Made by a program: the position numbers and the translations under genes. The notes under the pieces are model-generated. The model made no database searches, had not been told where the DNA came from, and saw only the letters and a program-made list of their open reading frames with translations. 64,000 nucleotides of DNA from Pyropia yezoensis (lineage: Eukaryota; Rhodophyta; Bangiophyceae; Bangiales; Bangiaceae): contig CM020618.1 of assembly GCA_009829735.1 (NCBI GenBank), positions 40,787,030-40,851,029 of the forward strand, written 5' to 3'. Below, piece by piece: positions 51,600 through 61,649 of this stretch. Each line of letters begins with the position of its first letter. Position 1 is the first letter of the stretch.

Positions 51600-53388
51600 G
51601 GGAAGACACTTGGGGAGAGCGCCTGCCCTACTTGTTTCCCGGGTCCGAGGAGTCCTTAGAGGTTTCGGTCTCCAGGTCAAAGTCCGTAGGAGCTTCCCTT
51701 GCCAGAGCCTCCGTGATGCTCTGTAAGGTTGCCACTCGGATTGCGTGTACCTGTGCCTGGTCCATCTTGGAGGGTGCTCGCCGGTCAGCCCAGTTGACCG
51801 CCTTTGCAAACACCAGTCCTTGATGCTTGAGTTTCTCCTTGAGGTCCTTGGAAATGGTCTGGCACTGGTAGGACATGTGATCCTCCTTCTGGCACAGCCA
51901 ACAAGACCGGAACCGCTGGTTCTTGACTTGCTTGGGGGCGACCAGGGATGGTTGCTCCTTAGAAACGAAGCCGCCCTACTTGTCCCCTGACCCCATGGGT
52001 GAGGCCTCGCCAACTGCGAGTACTGGTACAGGGCTATCACCTCCCTTATACTTGTCGGGTCCGGGTCGAACTCGCGACAACGGCTTGGGAGTTGATACCA
52101 TGGGAGCTTGGAGGGCCCTGGCTTGCCGGTACTTGCCCTGGGTGTAGGCCATCAACTGCTGGAAGGTATGTTCTTGATGTTCCTGGTTGTAGTTCTCCGC
52201 ATCCACTTGAAGATATTCAGGAAGCCCTTCCGAGAAGATCATCTTGAGCCTGTCCTCAGGGTAAACGTTGCCACAAGCATCGCTCATCTCCCGGACACGA
52301 CGGGCGAACGCCTCTGGAGTCTCTTGTCTTTCCATGGTTGCCCGGTTCAGCCTGCCGACTGCTTTACGCAGAGAGTCCGCGTCAGCGTAGTTGGACAGGA
52401 GCCAGTTGACCGCCTCCGGATAACTCGCGACGGTACGTCCGACAATGTGTCCGGCAGAGTCTGGTAGAACCTGTGCAAACCGCTGTTCCGCTTCTCCGGT
52501 CATGAAGTTAACCAGGAGGTAGAGAGCCTTGCCCTCGGACACATCGTTGTCATTGCATGCCTTGACAAACCGGCGCAGGAAGGCAAAGATAAGCGCCGGT
52601 CTCTTCCCGGAAAACTTAGGATGTCCCCCGAAGCTCGGCTGCATTCGCCGGTTTAGATACGCCATCTTCTTGGCCATCTTCCGGGTGTAACCTTGGTCTT
52701 GGTTCTCCAGCCGGTAGTTAACCCAATACGTGACCTTGTTCAGGGTGGCATCTCCCACTTGGTGGGCAGGGAAGTCATACTCGACTAGCCTGCGCCGGGT
52801 GGGACCGGGAGATGCATCCCAATCATATCCCTCCTCAGCGCTGGAGGAACTGGTCTCGCTGGTGCTAGAGCGACGGCGATGACGCCGACGCCTTCGGCTG
52901 CTCCGGTTACCGGTCTTGGAGCTCCCCGCCCCATAGGATGCAAGGGGAGGAAAAGCTTGGCCGGTCCCAGGAGTCGAGGTCTCAGGGAGACCCGTAGAAC
53001 CAGTCACAACGGTGCCTCTGGCATCGCTAGTGCCCACAGGAAGAGGTGTATACACCCAGCTGCCATGTGTGGGTCCAGAAGTAAACACACCAGGGGCTAT
53101 CCCTGGAGGTTGAGGAGTAGAACCGACAGGAGGGAGACGTCTGCTGCGAGCGGACTCAAACGCCGTTGACCCCGGGGTGGCTCCCACAGGAGGAACAGCC
53201 GGAGGAACGGGAGCAGGTGGTGCTTGGCCGCCTGTGGACTCCAGTCCGCTACCGGATGTCACACCCAGGTCTGCTTCACCCGTAGGGAGAACGCCGGGTT
53301 GGGCACCGTCCCCCGCGGTGACCAGGGATGCGTCAAGGGACGCGGGGTCTACCCCTTCGGGCACCGTCGTGCCAGGGAGGGTAGCCAT
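51600..53388 (-). pseudogene. gag: gag region of element B (fossil, broken)
   Basis: Starts at MATLPGTTVPEG (about 53388). Pro/Gly/Thr-rich first part, Arg/Ser stretch, capsid-like middle (LIFAFLRRF, AVNWLLSNY) and a CCHC knuckle (CWLCQKEDHMSYQC, about 51.9 kb) in a separate open stretch. Plays the Gag role; broken. Confidence 0.85.
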
Positions 53389-53578
53389 GTTGGTCTGTTG
53401 ACAGCCACAGTCCAGTTGCCTGCGTGTCCAAAGATCGCCCGACCACAAGAGAGGGGTTGGAGAGCCAGGAATGGGATTCCCGTGAACGGGTGCAAATAAT
53501 TCCCAAACCACAGAAAAAGACAGAACAGGAACAACCCAACCGCTGCTCCCAAATGTCTCTTCTCAAACACTCCAATCA

Positions 53579-53596
53579 TCCCCTGCTGCTCCACCA
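53579..53596 (-). promoter_or_regulatory. Putative primer-binding site of element B
   Basis: TGGTGGAGCAGCAGGGGA on the minus strand, just inside the 5' LTR. Identical to 229-246, one base different from A1 and A2. Confidence 0.7.
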
Positions 53597-53600
53597 AATA

Positions 53601-54171
53601 TGTAGTATAATACTCGATCCTCTCAGACACGTGTCAATATCCCTCGGGGGAAAGGGACAGGTAACACAGAAAGGGGAACTACGAGAATGGTATGCCTGTT
53701 GCCTCACGTGCCTGCTCGCAGAGCAAACAGATACGCACGGTAGTGCACACGGGGAAGAGGAAAGCAAACGCGCAGTTGTCTTTTTCCTGAGGGCGCGGGC
53801 CAAGGGCGCCTCGCTGTCCCTCTTAACGTGCATCTGGGGGAGCCTCGGCACGTTGGCCAGGTAGCCCCCCCATAACCCCGAGTGGCCCCGACCCGAGTCT
53901 AACCTCGTCAGGTCGGGGGCCACTATCACTACTAATTCTATTCCCACTCACTAATCTCACACTCAAATTCTCTCAAATCAAGTCCCTCACAAGTATGCAA
54001 AAACCCATCAGCAATCCCTCTCTCACGTGTGGATAGCGTAGTCCACCGCATCCCAGTGCCGGGCACGGGCCACGGCCGCCAACCATCATCACACGGCGGG
54101 CGTGTTCTGGCACCTGGTGCCCTCTGGTTGTAGTCCCGGGTCGGCGCCAAGTCGGGGCCAGGGATGCTACA
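53601..54171 (-). repeat. 5' LTR of element B
   Basis: 571 bp with matched TGTAG...CTACA ends, followed by the CTCCT target duplication. Confidence 0.9.
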
Positions 54172-54176
54172 CTCCT

Positions 54177-55945
54177 TACGCGCCGTACGTCACTCATAGC
54201 CGACCTTGGCCGTGCCCCACGAGGCAGTCACTTCTCGGGCGCCAGGGCCGCGTACCCCGACGCAAGCAAAGGCGACAGTGCCGCTGCCGCCTTCACCGCC
54301 GCCGTCTCGGCCGCTGGACGCCAAAACTCCAATGCCCCTCCGTTCGTGCCATCGTCATTTCGGCACAGTCCCTCGACGGAGGGCAAGACGCAACGGAACG
54401 CGTCGCTGATGCCAACCGTCGCCATCACGGCACCGCTCCTCAGCGCAGCCGAATACGCCGAAGACAGAGCCGCTGCCTCAACTGCTGCCGGCATCGCCGC
54501 CGCCGCCCCAACACCATTTCTCACCACAGGGAAAGACGCCCCCGTCAGCGCTGCTGTGGACACCTCTGCCGGTCCAGCTGCAGCAACTGCTCCCAGTATC
54601 AGCCCCGCCGTCGCTGCGCCAGGCGCTGTCACTGCCACAGATGCCACCCCCGCAGCGGTGTCAGTACAGGCCTCCAACGTTGCAGAACAAGCCGCACTCC
54701 GTGCCGCTGCCGGTAACGCCGCCACTGCTCCTGCCGCTACCACAGACACGATCGCAGCAGCAGTCCCGACACTGTCTCACGACGCCGACAACGGGGCGGC
54801 AGTCACCACTGGCAGCCTTGCAGTAACCGTTTCGGCAGCTGCCGACGACTCAGCTCAGGCGGGGGCGTGCTCCCCGCCGCAGCCCTAGCTGCCAGTGCTG
54901 CTGCCGCCTTCGGGTTCACTGCCGAGGCAGCGTAACGAGCGAGGGTGCCGGTGCCCCAACCGGTGCCGGTGCCGCCACTGGTGCCGCCGCCGGTGCCACG
55001 GCCGACGCACACTTCTCTGAGAGGGCACCAGTGCCGCCGCCGTTGCGTGCGAGGTCCGCAGCCCAGGTTTAGCTGTGGCCCCACCCGCCGTCGTCATCGC
55101 GGCTGCTGCTTCTGCCGCCTCCAGCACAGACGGCGATGACAATGGCGCCGTTGACCCGACGGCCTCCGCCGTCGCTACCGCTTCCGACGAGGCAGCCCTG
55201 GTGGTGGCCTCTTCCCCGCCGCCGCCAGCTCCCGCTCCCTCCGCCGACGCAGCCTACGATGGCGAGGTCGCCGATGGCCAAACTGCGGCGCTGCAGCCCT
55301 GGCCGTGGCATGTCCTCTGACGGAGCTCCAACGGCCGGGGCCGCCGCCGCCGCCGCCGCGGCCACCATTGACGCAGCCGGCGATGGTGACAGCGTGGCTG
55401 ACTGTATCGTTGCCACCTTGGTGGCCGCTGCGCGCGACGTAGCCCAGACGATGGGCTGTCCATCAACGCTGGCCCCGCGGCCGCTGCCGGTTCCACCGCT
55501 GGTGCGCCCGGCGATGGTCACGCCGATGGTGACAGCGGCTCTGACGACCTTGCCCCTGCCGTCGGGCCTGGCGAGGCACGGCCCAGGACGTGGCGGGCTC
55601 CCCTTCGCCGCCGCGGCAGCCGCTGTAAAAGAAGCAGCTGTAGCGGTGGACTGACCGCTGGCCGCCGACAGTACCACCGCGGCCGCTGCCTGCGACGCAG
55701 CAGTGGCGGTGGCCGGTCCGGCGACGTAGACGTAGCCGGCGCGCCGCTTATAGAGACTTCTGGCTCGGCAGGAAATAAATCCAACTGCCACTTACAGTAC
55801 TGTAGTACACCCGTCCAGTGCACACTTCCCACTTCCAGTTCTGTCGCTGTCGGAAGACACGCTCCCCCGCGACCTCACCGTCACCAGGACAACTGACCCT
55901 GGCGATCAGCGCCCTGTGAAGAGCCCCACTGGCGCATCTCCGCTG
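54177..55945. other. GC-rich stretch with Ala-rich frames on both strands, no confident gene
   Basis: Degenerate GCC/GCT/GCA repeats produce long Ala-rich readings in several frames on both strands (for example 54346-54888 plus and 54228-54749 minus). None has a recognisable domain, and equal openness on both strands argues for composition. It may be the flank or outer part of the TNP2-type element that follows. Confidence 0.4.
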
Positions 55946-56328
55946 CTTGTTTGCTCGTGGTTCGCTGCCGGCGGCGCTTCTCCCGTCGAAGTGCGAGGGC
56001 GTCAGCCGACGTTGTGCACGCCTCATCATGCGCCGCGGCAGACGTAAGTCACAGGCGGATGCGTCCCGCGCCGAGTTCACTGCACGCCTGAACAGGGCGG
56101 GGGACACGGTCGTCGCCGGTTGCAGTAGCGCCCCCGCGTCTTCAGGAGGCAACGATGGGGTGAAGGCAGCGCGCGAAGAGGCAGGCGCCGGGTCAAGCGT
56201 CCCGAACGCGACCATCGGAGCATCGTCTCGTGGCAGCGGCGTCCCCTTGGGCCCCGGCGGTAAGGCTGGGTCGCAGGTAGGGGCTGCAGAGGAGAACAAC
56301 GGCTTGGCCCTCCATAATGTGACGACCG

Positions 56329-57609
56329 ATGTCTCGTTCGGTTCTGGCAGTGCCCCCCCCCCCTTCCTCTGTCGGTGACGCCGGGCCGGCCGTAGCGGGC
56401 GACATCATCCATGACGTGTTTTCCGACATGGCTGAAGAAGTGGCATCCCGTGTTAATCACCCGGAGATAATGTCGCACGAGTGGAGTGACGCGGACAGTG
56501 ACGACGAAGTTGTCCCGCACATGCTGCCTGACGAGAGCCCACCTGAGAGCGAGTCTGAGTCAGTCTCTAATGACGGGGGAATTCCTTTGTCTGGCTCTGG
56601 CGATGGCGCAGGTTCTGCTCAAGAGCTGCCTGAGCATCCAACAGGCGATGATGGCGTGGTCCGCTCAGAGAACTCTGATGGCTCACCGGTTGTGTACCGT
56701 CCCTCGTGCTTGTCCACTTTTTGCGATGTGGAGGACCTGTACGCCTACCTACTGGTCCGCGGTGCTCTGCAGCTAACCGAGGAGATGTACGACATTGTTC
56801 GTGCGGGGTTCAATGTGTATGGGAATGAGCGTCTTCCTTCTATGTCGTACATTCGCCGCATCATCGCGCCTGTCGTCTCTTCCTGGATGCTGCCCCTGCA
56901 CGTTGCAGAGGTACCGCTCTCTTGCGGTACTGGCTCAGTGAACGTGAGGTACATCTTACCCAGCGCTCCCGTAAGACCCGATGCTGCGTTTGCTGCTACC
57001 TGTGACCTGTTCTTCGCCGCGGAGAAGCGGTCCGCAGACGACCGCTCGCTACACCCTGGTGCCCGTCCACAGCGTTGTCCAACCAGTGGGGTGAAGAACG
57101 GAGAGCGCTTCTTGGTCGTTTCGTTCTGCTTTAGCTCCGACGTTTTTCAGGCGCGCCGCGGAAGGAGTGCAAGTGTCGGCGGCGTGTACTTCAGCTACCT
57201 GACGTGGCAGTACGAGGACAGGCGAAGCAGTGGTGCCAGCCGCACCATCTCCGCCACGCCTCCCGGTGTGGACTCGTACCACATCCTTAGAGCCATCACC
57301 TCCGACCTTGTCCGTGGCGCTACGCAGAGGTGGCTGGGCCTGAAACATGATGGGTCGCTACTTCGTGTGTACGCGGACGTGTGCATGCTTGTCGGCGACT
57401 GCCTGCAGGTGACCAAGACGAGCATGATGCTGGGATACTCCGCCAAGACCCAACGCCCGCTGTGCGATTATCGATGTCCTGCTGTGCCTGGGAGCAAGTT
57501 TGCGCACCCCGGTAGTAGCTCTGACGTGGAAATGGCAAGGACAACCCCACGAACGACAAGCATTTGCCGTGCTGTCAGTGCTGCCCTGTCTGCACTGGAT
57601 GAGAGTTGA
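56329..57609 (+). CDS. TNP2/KDZ-type transposase, N-terminal half
   Basis: 426 aa from the ATG at 56329. An acidic Ser/Asp/Glu-rich leader is followed by the VEDLYAYLLVRG domain also seen at 915-2081, then a region like the tnp2 transposase family: FLVVSFCFSSDVFQ (first catalytic-type segment), GGVYFSYL, and VGDCLQVTKTSMMLGYSAKTQRPLCDYRC (Asp-Cys block). It would cut and join the ends of a CACTA-superfamily element. The N-terminus may lie further left: an ATG near 56029 opens another frame (MRRGRRKSQADASRAEF) that meets this one at a C run near 56350. The C-terminal half is at 60932-62900. The family call rests on motif order, not a search. Confidence 0.6.
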   Translation: MSRSVLAVPPPPSSVGDAGPAVAGDIIHDVFSDMAEEVASRVNHPEIMSHEWSDADSDDEVVPHMLPDESPPESESESVSNDGGIPLSGSGDGAGSAQELPEHPTGDDGVVRSENSDGSPVVYRPSCLSTFCDVEDLYAYLLVRGALQLTEEMYDIVRAGFNVYGNERLPSMSYIRRIIAPVVSSWMLPLHVAEVPLSCGTGSVNVRYILPSAPVRPDAAFAATCDLFFAAEKRSADDRSLHPGARPQRCPTSGVKNGERFLVVSFCFSSDVFQARRGRSASVGGVYFSYLTWQYEDRRSSGASRTISATPPGVDSYHILRAITSDLVRGATQRWLGLKHDGSLLRVYADVCMLVGDCLQVTKTSMMLGYSAKTQRPLCDYRCPAVPGSKFAHPGSSSDVEMARTTPRTTSICRAVSAALSALDES

Positions 57610-58068
57610 CACATACTTTGATAGACAGAGCGATGAGGGAACAAAGCCATGAGTGGGCAAGAAGAGAACATCGCGGCCAGAAACGTGTGCGGCGCGTGAG
57701 TGATGGGCCGACTGGCGCCGCGCAGGCAGCTGAGGTCATGAACTGCTTGGCATGGAGTGGTCGTCATCAGCTTTGCATGGAAGAAAGTGGTCACGACAGG
57801 GTCTGTTTGGCAAGGAGCTGGCAGATGGCGGGGCTGTCTGTCAAGACCATGAGCGGCTTTGGTCACCAACGAAGATTGACTCTGGTGTGGTGGAAAAGCT
57901 CCAAATCGGAGTGACGGACGTTAGTGCTCTGGTACTGCTCGTCCTTTCGTGCTGGTCAGCGCGTGGATTTGGGAGCGCTTGTAAAGCAATCCAGACGATT
58001 GTCTCATGTCATCTCCGACACATCCTCTTCGACAACTGAAAGCCTCAGTCTAAAAGCTAGAAGATGCG
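57610..58068. other. No gene recognised
   Basis: Lies between the transposase half and the minus-strand ePHD frame. No domain or repeat seen. Confidence 0.4.
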
Positions 58069-58815
58069 TTAGTATTCGGGAACCCAGCATGCCCAGGCGC
58101 CCGTGACGGATCGAAAAAGAGCTGGCGTCGGCAAGCGAGAATGCGCCTCGTGGTAGACCGCGTACGCATCATCGTCGACTCTGCAACGAGCGTTCTTCAG
58201 GCATCGGTAGTGCCAAGTCCGGTGACACGTCTCCACGTGGCAGCCAATGGTTGCTTTCTTCGTGCTGCAAAATGAGCACCGCAGCCGCCGACCACGGGCA
58301 TATGCTGCGACCACGTTGACCAGCACCGTCTCGGCTTCCCAGTACACCTCAGGAGCCCATACAGCACACTCTTGGTGCACCCTCGCGTTCGCCGTCCTTC
58401 GTGAAAACGCCGATTGGGACCCTCGCACAGTAATCATTGGCAACGGGCTGAGATCGCCTGAGTCGTACTTTGTACAAAGCCCGCATGGGAATGATGGTTC
58501 AGGCGGTGCTGCAGGCTCAGGAAGCGGAGAAACCGACTTTGAATCTTCAGAGGACTCGGACTCGGACAAGCCATCGCTCTCAAACTGCAGTAATCGATGA
58601 AGGAAGGGTGTCGCTGCTGCTCCAGGTCCCCGCGCAATCGCGTGCTCACTTCCAGACCAGGACCGAGGTGCCAAAATGGCGGAGCGTCCCTGAAGAGGCA
58701 AGGGTGACGCATGGTCACCTGCGCGACCAACATGTTGCTCTTGAAACGGTGCAGGACGGGCGGACTCCTCCGCGTCGTGACTTGCAGACACGTGTTCCAC
58801 ATATACTCGCCTCAC
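58069..58815 (-). CDS. Extended PHD (ePHD) zinc-finger protein
   Basis: 248 codons. The first codon (58815) is GTG and no in-frame ATG lies before the domain, so the N-terminus or an upstream exon is unresolved. The second half holds an ePHD: CGLC, HQECAVWAPEV, then CSFC, ATIGC, ETC and WHYRC, the C2-H-C2/C2-G-C-C-H-C spacing of the JADE/AF10/PHF6 class. Such domains read histones or bind DNA in chromatin complexes. The N-terminal part is acidic and Ser-rich. It lies on the opposite strand between the two halves of a TNP2-type transposase, so it may be transposon cargo; a captured or resident host gene is the alternative. Confidence 0.7.
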   Translation of the reverse strand: MRRVYVEHVSASHDAEESARPAPFQEQHVGRAGDHASPLPLQGRSAILAPRSWSGSEHAIARGPGAAATPFLHRLLQFESDGLSESESSEDSKSVSPLPEPAAPPEPSFPCGLCTKYDSGDLSPLPMITVRGSQSAFSRRTANARVHQECAVWAPEVYWEAETVLVNVVAAYARGRRLRCSFCSTKKATIGCHVETCHRTWHYRCLKNARCRVDDDAYAVYHEAHSRLPTPALFRSVTGAWACWVPEY

Positions 58816-59167
58816 AGCGTCGACAGGATCGGCAACGCTAGCCGCCAGGAATACCGGTGCTGCAGGTGCAGATACCGGTCGGGGTAAAGTTTTGGGAGCC
58901 GCGTCGCTCGCAAAGGGGGCAGCAATGATTGCAACTGAAGCTGGGCGCGCAGAAGCTGAGCTGAAAGCGCCACAACCGCTTCAAGAGGCACGAGCGGACA
59001 GTAGTATCAAGGGAGAAACGATGTGCTTTTAAGTGAATGGAGCGGTGAGGACGGCGGATAAGACGACAATGATCGGTGGGGTGCCGTAAAGCAAAGCTGC
59101 TCTTGAAGCAGGGCCTGTTAATGAAAATTGTACCTCTCCCGAGCAGGCCATGCGGTACGGCCCTTTT
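58816..59167. other. No gene recognised
   Basis: Spacer between two minus-strand frames. The ePHD promoter or first exon may be here. Confidence 0.35.
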
Positions 59168-60597
59168 CTAAAGCCAATCGGGAGGCGGCGGAGGCGGCAG
59201 GGTACAGGTAGAAACGCCGACGGCGGGCTCGCCGGCCGCTGGAGGCGCTTCCGACGATGGTCGCTCCGGCCGTGGCGCGATACGGATCGAGTACCGCTCA
59301 CTGACCTTGAGGGTCTGCACCTGCTTCGTCAGAGCCGTGCGGCAGTCCATCATTGGCAGCAGGAGCGCCCAGGAACCCGGCGCTGCAATAGCTTCCGCGT
59401 CTTTCATAGAAAGCTCCGTCCAGGAGCAATCCTCTGCGACAAGAATGTCGCGGAAGTTGCGCGCCATGGCCTCAATGACCTGCTCGGCAAAAGGATGTGG
59501 CTGCAAAGCGATTCCCTGAAGAACCTGAGCAGCCATATCGTAGAGGCAGGCAATGCGGTTTACAATGCGGCTGGTATTCTCTACGCCTACCATGCCACTC
59601 GTGGAAGCGCGCAGGGTGGTCACGACGGAGGTGTACGGTGCCGCCTCTCCGGCTCCGGGAGCTGGAGCTGACGCGCGCGGATGCTCCAGCTCTATAGACG
59701 CATCGTCCGTCATCATGAAGAAGGCAAAGAGGCGGACGAACCGCTTTCGCGCCTCGGACCGGCCGTCGTGGAGCGCCACGCGGGCGGCTGCCAGAATGAG
59801 GTCGTCCACAGGTCCATGTCGTGCACAGCAAGGCGCTCCTTGTGGCGCAACACAATAGGCCTCTCGTCCTGCGGCTTCAGCGCGTTCTGTTCGTAGAGCT
59901 TGTGCACCAGGGACTAAACGACCTTGTCGAACTCGTTGTTGGCGTACGACTCGCGCTTCTTGCTCGCTGCAGGAAGCGCAATCGTGCTCACATCGTTCAG
60001 AGTCGTTTCATCCTTGGAAATGGAGATGATGCGCCGGCTGAGAGCCTCCGGCAGCATCTCGCGGATGTTCTTGTAGCTCACAGCTGTCCCGATGGCGGTG
60101 ACGACCTGCGACTTCGTCATCAGGTCTGCCGAGCGAGCCGCTGTAGTTGTCTTGATGGCGTTGAAGACGGCCTCGCGACCTTCCTTGGTGATGCCAGCGA
60201 AGAGGGACTCCATCTTGGGTTGGCGCTCTACGTGAGCGTCCAGCTCCTCCCTCACCATGCAGCGCAAGAGCGTCGCCACTGGTCCATCGGTCGCAATCAT
60301 CTCCTCAATCTTGCCCTCCGCGGTCCGCGCAAGGCGCTCATCCAGGCCACGAGTGCAGGACTCCCACTCCGACAGCATCTGTGGGCTGCAGGGCGCAAAG
60401 CTTACTTCAGCCATGCCGAGCGTGGCACTGCGCCAAAGGTGGCCCCCAGCCGGGACAGCGCGTCCGATCCCCGGCTCCTCCCCATCATTTGATGACGAAG
60501 TGCGCTGGTCCATGACGTCGGCGGCGCCCAGGGCACGCTTGCGTCGGCGTCCGGACGCCTCGCGTGCGTCACGCCCGCGAGGTACCGCTGCAGGCAT
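59168..60597 (-). pseudogene. Unknown protein, ~475 codons, one stop and one frameshift
   Basis: Starts at the ATG at 60597 (MPAAVPRGRDAREASGRRRK, basic) and reads 227 codons to a TAG at about 59914-59916. The same frame continues as a normal-looking protein (SLVHKLYEQNALKPQDERPIVLRHKE), and near 59800 the sense jumps by one base to DDLILAAARVALHDGRSEARKR, running to a stop at 59168 after a Pro-rich end. The composition is helical and soluble; no domain recognised. The two lesions suggest a decayed gene, unless an intron covers both. Its place between transposase halves suggests an accessory gene of the same transposon. Confidence 0.55.
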
Positions 60598-60931
60598 GAA
60601 AGGTACCCAATGGGGAGGGGAGGAATGAGAGGTGAGCCAGGTGGGGGGGTACAGCGAGCCAGTGGAGGTGCTTGTGGGAGCGGGGGCCTTAACGGTGAGT
60701 TCTGGGGTCGAGGGATCGTTCGTCTGTTGCTACGGGCACGCGCCTTTATGCTCCTCTCATGCACGATGCGCAAATGTCACCGGACGCCTGAGTCGCCGCT
60801 GCCTCCACTCCGCGCGGTCCGCACGCCAGTACGGTTGCTTACGCCAAGCCCCCCGCTCGCAATGAGCACTGATCTCCGTTGACGTACCGCATCTCCCAAG
60901 ACATTTGTCGCAGCGCTCAAAAGACGGCACT

Positions 60932-61649
60932 ATGGGGCGCGGCCGCGCCGCAGTTGCCAGGCAAGTGACGCTGGTACCCGCGCTTGTACCGCCGCTTGCG
61001 GCAGGGAATGGGGCCGTTACATCAGAGATAGGCGGGGTAAGGATGAACGGTACGGCGCGGAAGAAGAAGACGCGTGACAATGACCGGGTCAAAATCTTGC
61101 GAGACCCCATGATTTTCCATGTGGAGGACAGCTGTGCCGGCCAAAGTGACTTCCATGACAGAATCTGCGTACTTTGTGGCACAAATGATTGCCAGGCGCA
61201 CTTCTTCGACGACAAGTTACGCGAAGGTCGCGCACTGGACACTGTGAAGTCGAGGCGCATGCTTGTCCTCCTGGAACAGTTGGGCATTCATTACCAGCAC
61301 CACCGCTTCGTGTGTTCGAGCAACAGCATATGCGCCTACATACGCATCCAGCACACTGTCTCTCTCGGAGCGCACCCAGACGTCCTGCTGCTGCCCTGGT
61401 GGCTTTGTTTCTTCTTCGCGTGACGGTTGTGCCCCAGCCACCATGTCAGAGGCTGCTCGATTGGCTGGAGAGGCTGCCGAGCGTGCCCGCCTACTGCGTG
61501 GCCTGCAGTGGTTGGGGCTTCGGCCCACGTCGGACCGCAGCGTGCTCCACCTGTGGGCGCGTCAGCTGCCGGCGGTCATGTTCGACGGGCACCGTTCCGC
61601 TATGGTGGCCCCTGATCATCTGCTTTTTCATGGAATAACATAGCGGCTC
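60932..61649 (+). pseudogene. TNP2/KDZ-type transposase, middle part in two frames
   Basis: From the ATG at 60932 one frame gives a basic leader and a Cys/His segment (CVLCGTNDCQAHFFDDKL). A second frame (to 61643) gives AVMFDGHRSAMVAPDHLLFHGIT, which resembles the DPLHLFLLG block of tnp2-type transposases and leads straight into the next ORF. The frame change means an intron or a frameshift. Confidence 0.5.

Larger units (their letters stand above)
39356..54171 (-). mobile_element. Ty3/gypsy chromovirus-like LTR retrotransposon, family B (broken; duplicated by assembly)
   Basis: 571-bp LTRs (39356-39926 and 53601-54171) are flanked by a perfect CTCCT duplication (39351-39355 and 54172-54176), so the whole span is one insertion. 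On the minus strand: primer-binding site (53579-53596), gag, pol with chromodomain, and an opposite-strand ORF, then a polypurine tract next to the 3' LTR. The apparent 14.8 kb contains a 500-N gap between two copies of one ~4.67-kb stretch; a single copy would give about 9.65 kb, like A1. LTRs are about 99% alike by eye, so it is young, but the sense genes show a few breaks. Confidence 0.88.

Noticed and set aside
54228-55791. Ala-rich ORFs on both strands
   Set aside because: Degenerate alanine-codon repeats open every frame; nothing distinguishes a real gene.
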